Positions 15,533 to 18,380 of a stretch of 18,380 nt of DNA are shown here, one piece after another. Each line of letters starts with the position of its first letter. Position 1 is the stretch's first letter. The DNA lies in assembly GCA_902362275.1 (NCBI GenBank), contig CABIWB010000003.1, positions 127,116 to 145,495 of the forward strand. Reading direction: 5' to 3'. Both the position numbers and the translations under genes were made by a program. This stretch comes from Coriobacteriaceae bacterium. Its GTDB lineage: Bacteria; Actinomycetota; Coriobacteriia; Coriobacteriales; Coriobacteriaceae. The notes under the pieces are model-generated. The model was not told the origin of the DNA, did no database searches, and saw only the letters and a program-made list of their open reading frames with translations.

Positions 15533-16451
15533 AAAGGAGACCGTTGTCCTGAAGGACCTTCTTAATCGCCTCAACGTTCTCGCCGGTCATGGCCTTCACC
15601 GGGCGCGGCATGGTCGGGCTGTCGAAGATGCCCATAAGGTTCATAGCGGTCTTGAAGGCGCCGACGCCACCGGCATAGCCCTGGACGCCCGAGGTGACAT
15701 CCCAGATGTGCGAAATCTCATTGAGGCGATCCTGCTCGGCCTTGACGGTAGCCCAGTCACCAGCCTGAGCGGCCTTCCACTGACGCACGTAGCCCTCGGG
15801 CTCAACGTTGGCGAGACCCGGGACGGAACCGTCGGCGCCACCGAGATAGGCGCCGTCGACAACAACCTCATGACCGGTGAGGATGCTCATCGGATGGCCG
15901 TTCTTCTCGTTCTCCTGAACGAGGTAGCGGAACGAGATGTCATCACCCGAGGAATCCTTGACGCCAGCAAGGACGCCCTCGGCGCCGAGCTTGGCAAGGA
16001 GCTTCCAGGGGAGCTTGGTGTGAACGCAGACGGGAATGTCATAGGCGAAGATGGGCAGGTCGAGCTCCTCGTGCAGGATACGGAAGTGCTCCTCGACCTC
16101 GGTCATGCCCTGCAGGGCATAGAACGGGCAGGTGGCGACGAGGGCATCGGCGCCCAGCTCCTGAGCGACCTTGCCGTGCTCGATCATGCGCTCGGTCTCG
16201 GTATCGATGATGCCGACCAGAACGGGCACACGGTGGTCGACGATACGGACGGCCTCGGCGATAATCTGGCGACGACGCTCGTCGGTGGAGAAGACGACTT
16301 CGCCCGAGGAGCCCAGGAAGAACAGGCCATCGACGCCGGCATCGATCATGCGGTTAATGCTGCGCTCAAAGGAGGCAACGTCGAGCTGGTGATCTTCGGT
16401 ATCGGGAACAACGACGGGAGGGATAACGCCGGTGAATTTCTGAGTTGCCAC
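15531..16451 (-). CDS. DapA/NanA-family aldolase, probable N-acetylneuraminate lyase
   Basis: A class I pyruvate-dependent aldolase that, by context, would split sialic acid into ManNAc and pyruvate. I chose the GTG at 16451 because AAGGAG lies 6 nt upstream; this gives 306 residues, normal for the family. The Schiff-base Lys165 is in GVKDSSGD, the catalytic Tyr138 in FAYDIP, and the pyruvate carboxylate site is GSSGE (47-51). CPFYALQ (108-114) resembles the PFYY of sialate lyases. However, the substrate segment reads GHEV where E. coli NanA has GYDE. The N-terminal DGLFFLGSSGE is also close to YagE-type 2-keto-3-deoxygluconate aldolases. Family is certain, substrate probable only. It lies 68 bp after the esterase-like gene. 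Confidence 0.82.
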   Translation of the reverse strand: MATQKFTGVIPPVVVPDTEDHQLDVASFERSINRMIDAGVDGLFFLGSSGEVVFSTDERRRQIIAEAVRIVDHRVPVLVGIIDTETERMIEHGKVAQELGADALVATCPFYALQGMTEVEEHFRILHEELDLPIFAYDIPVCVHTKLPWKLLAKLGAEGVLAGVKDSSGDDISFRYLVQENEKNGHPMSILTGHEVVVDGAYLGGADGSVPGLANVEPEGYVRQWKAAQAGDWATVKAEQDRLNEISHIWDVTSGVQGYAGGVGAFKTAMNLMGIFDSPTMPRPVKAMTGENVEAIKKVLQDNGLL

Positions 16452-16519
16452 AAGAATCTCCTTAGTTGTCTGGCGGGCGACCCTGTGCCACCCACTCTTG
16501 TTGGCAGTGTCCAGGCCGT

Positions 16520-17371
16520 CTAGGCCAAAGAACACGAGTAGAACGTTTGGTTAAAGAAGTCGACGACTTCGTTTTCGAACGCATTGATGCGCTCGTGAGC
16601 GTATTTGGCATAGATGATATGCCTCCGGTCACACTCAAGACCGTTGAATACGGCAAACTGGCCCTTGGGGTCGCTCGCGGCATCCATGAGCGATGTGCCC
16701 ATGAGCACCGATCCGCGCACCCGAGACGACAGCGCCTCGAGGCCGCTAGGAAGCGGATTGGCAACCGCCGTGCAGGCGAGGCCCCGCTCGTCCAGAGCAG
16801 AAACCGCCAGCGCGACTCCGCCACCAAGACCCTCGCCCCATGCAAAGATGCGGTCGGGGTCCATGCCATCAAGATTGCGCGCCACCTTCGCCAGCGCGCA
16901 ACCCCAACGGACGCGCTCGACAAAAGCGGGCGAAGAAATCCCCCGCCGCAGGTCGTCCGCACCAGCAACATCGTCATCCAGCGCGAGGACGGCATACCCC
17001 AGGGCGGCAAATCTCGTCATGTGATGCCAGCCGCGCACAGGCCGATCGATGTCGTGGAACATCAGGCACAGCGGCACGCGCTCAGATACTCGGGCACGAC
17101 CGACAGGCTCGATCAAACGAGCGTGAATCGCATCGTCACCGAGCTCAAAGGAGACCTCCGAGTAACGGGCGCAGGGGTTAACAAAGTCAATCGCCGTAAT
17201 GGCCAGGCCTTGAATCTCAAGATTCAAAGCGCATGTCTCTAAATCAGAAACATCTGCTTGGACATCACCGCGCCAGTCCCGATATTCTGCGAGCCTTGAC
17301 GAAACCGTTCCAGGAATTCCCACGAGTCCGGGGACAATCAGCTCGTCAACATTGCTCTCGCACTTAGACAT
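16520..17371 (-). CDS. CE7 acetyl-esterase-like protein lacking the catalytic serine (probable pseudoenzyme)
   Basis: A shortened paralogue (283 residues) of the CE7-type esterase encoded just upstream. The C-terminal halves align clearly: GTSLMDAASDPKGQFAVFN against GTGTADIVCPPATQFAVYN, and YAHE against FGHEE. Asp230 and His259 therefore match the catalytic Asp and His. The nucleophile elbow reads WGEGLGGG, with Gly181 (codon GGT) where the partner has Ser in GASQGG. The HGYPG oxyanion segment is HDIDR, the PGQGG loop is absent, and about 45 residues between elbow and Asp are missing. The frame is intact with a good ribosome site, and the start overlaps the upstream gene by 8 bp (ATGTCTAA). 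Esterase activity is unlikely; a regulatory or binding role is possible. Confidence 0.8.
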   Translation of the reverse strand: MSKCESNVDELIVPGLVGIPGTVSSRLAEYRDWRGDVQADVSDLETCALNLEIQGLAITAIDFVNPCARYSEVSFELGDDAIHARLIEPVGRARVSERVPLCLMFHDIDRPVRGWHHMTRFAALGYAVLALDDDVAGADDLRRGISSPAFVERVRWGCALAKVARNLDGMDPDRIFAWGEGLGGGVALAVSALDERGLACTAVANPLPSGLEALSSRVRGSVLMGTSLMDAASDPKGQFAVFNGLECDRRHIIYAKYAHERINAFENEVVDFFNQTFYSCSLA

Positions 17372-18341
17372 GAGCCTCCCCTCCCTTGCAGAAAAACGGA
17401 ATGATCAGATCGTCAAAATCCTGAATCTCCTCGTGGCCAAAGCCTTCAAAGAACTCATGACGCTTTTCGCAGGTCAGGTTGTTATAGACCGCAAACTGCG
17501 TCGCTGGCGGACAGACGATATCGGCTGTGCCAGTGCCAAACAGCACGGGGCATTTGACCATAGGGGCAAAGTTCTTTGAATCGAAGTACGCCAGCTTGGC
17601 ATAGGCTTCGTCAATACGAGTCGAGTCCTCGTCAAACCAGCGAGACCAATAGCGCAGGCCCTCGTAGGCAATGTCGTCGGCATCCAAATCCCAGACTAGG
17701 CGGAAATCTGACAGGAAGGGATAGAGGATGGCGGCACGATTGATAAGCTCGCTGTTAAGCGCACAGGTCGCAATGCCCAAACCGCCGCCCTGCGACGCGC
17801 CGTTCACAAACACACGCGCAAGATCGATGCCCTCGAGCTCGCGAACGATGCGGCACAGGATGCGAATATCTTGGTGCAAGCGGACATAGTAGAGGTTGGC
17901 CGGGTCGCCGTCGATACCGACGACGATATGACCGGCAACCGTTGTGCCCTCAAATCCACCAATGTCCTCGGAGGGACCTCCTTGGCCGGGGCAGTCGAGG
18001 GCGATGAGTGCCATGCCCATACCCGCAAACGACGCCTGCTCAAACCAGCTGCGGCTTGCACCCGGATACCCATGGAACTGAAGTACCAATGGCACGGGCT
18101 CGTCCGAGACGGGTTTAAGGTACTTGGCATGCAGGCGCGCGCCACACATGCCGGTATACCAGAGGTCGAAAAGCTGGCAGGTCGCGGCATCGGCGACCGA
18201 TGCCGTCTCGATCGCATAGTCAAGCCCGACGGCGTCGGCCTCGGCCATGCGATCCTTCCAAAAGAGATCGAAATCTGATGGACGGGGCATGGCGCCTCGA
18301 TATTCATCAAATTGATGTTGTAGCTCCTGAGCACTTGGCAT
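17364..18341 (-). CDS. CE7-family acetyl esterase (acetyl xylan esterase / cephalosporin C deacetylase type)
   Basis: An alpha/beta-hydrolase that removes acetyl groups from sugars. The ATG at 18341 gives 325 residues, the usual length; an in-frame TTG at 18356 is possible but lacks space for a ribosome site. GAAAGG lies about 15 nt upstream. The oxyanion segment is HGYPG (90-94), the nucleophile Ser183 is in GASQGG, Asp274 is in GTADIV and His303 in GHEE. The CE7 signature RGQ reads PGQ here (118-120). There is no signal peptide, so it acts in the cytoplasm on imported sugars. Next to sialate-type genes, O-acetylated sialic acid or acetylated amino sugars are plausible substrates, but this is inference. 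It is the first gene of the visible cluster; its promoter lies beyond the window. Confidence 0.88.
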   Translation of the reverse strand: MPSAQELQHQFDEYRGAMPRPSDFDLFWKDRMAEADAVGLDYAIETASVADAATCQLFDLWYTGMCGARLHAKYLKPVSDEPVPLVLQFHGYPGASRSWFEQASFAGMGMALIALDCPGQGGPSEDIGGFEGTTVAGHIVVGIDGDPANLYYVRLHQDIRILCRIVRELEGIDLARVFVNGASQGGGLGIATCALNSELINRAAILYPFLSDFRLVWDLDADDIAYEGLRYWSRWFDEDSTRIDEAYAKLAYFDSKNFAPMVKCPVLFGTGTADIVCPPATQFAVYNNLTCEKRHEFFEGFGHEEIQDFDDLIIPFFCKGGEAHV

Positions 18342-18380
18342 GGCTCGTGAACCCAACCTTTCGAAATCGCAACGGAGGTG

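Noticed and set aside
16452..16535. Longer start for the aldolase at 16535
   Set aside because: The extension overlaps the end of the upstream gene and adds 28 unrelated residues. The GTG at 16451 has a well-placed AAGGAG.

Overview
The window reads as one block of a high-GC Gram-positive chromosome, most probably a gut Coriobacteriia (Collinsella-like) genome. The reasons are the whiA-gap-pgk-tpiA-gpmI-secG gene order, an actinobacterial-type RapZ P-loop (GSGRT), strong AAGGAG ribosome sites and a twin-arginine-type lipoprotein leader. The genus is inference; no rRNA or other marker is present. All 17 genes I accept lie on the minus strand, so transcription runs from high to low coordinates. 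No stretch longer than 300 bases lacks a gene. I saw no tRNA, rRNA, CRISPR array, insertion sequence or phage gene.

Right part (18341 down to 13565), amino-sugar/sialate catabolism: a CE7-type acetyl esterase, a shortened paralogue that has lost its catalytic serine, a DapA/NanA-family aldolase, a ROK kinase with NanK-like features, and NanE. Together these would deacetylate a sugar, split off pyruvate, phosphorylate ManNAc and epimerise it to GlcNAc-6-P. No sialidase or transporter is visible before the right edge. The two intergenic gaps flanking nanK each hold a long imperfect stem-loop of about 100 nt.

Middle part (13463 down to 6268), housekeeping: rapZ and whiA sit next to each other without the usual yvcK between them. 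gap follows, with its own promoter, operator-like palindromes and a strong terminator. The coupled unit pgk-tpiA-gpmI comes next with a terminator, then secG with a terminator.

Left part (6025 down to 82), an oligopeptide ABC importer: oppA (Tat-like lipoprotein), a stem-loop, then the tightly packed oppB-oppC-oppD-oppF. Both ATPases carry the C-terminal cysteine motif of peptide importers.

The observations most worth following are the nucleophile-less esterase paralogue co-translated with an intact one, the two long structured spacers around nanK, and the aldolase, whose substrate-pocket residues differ from textbook sialate lyases.
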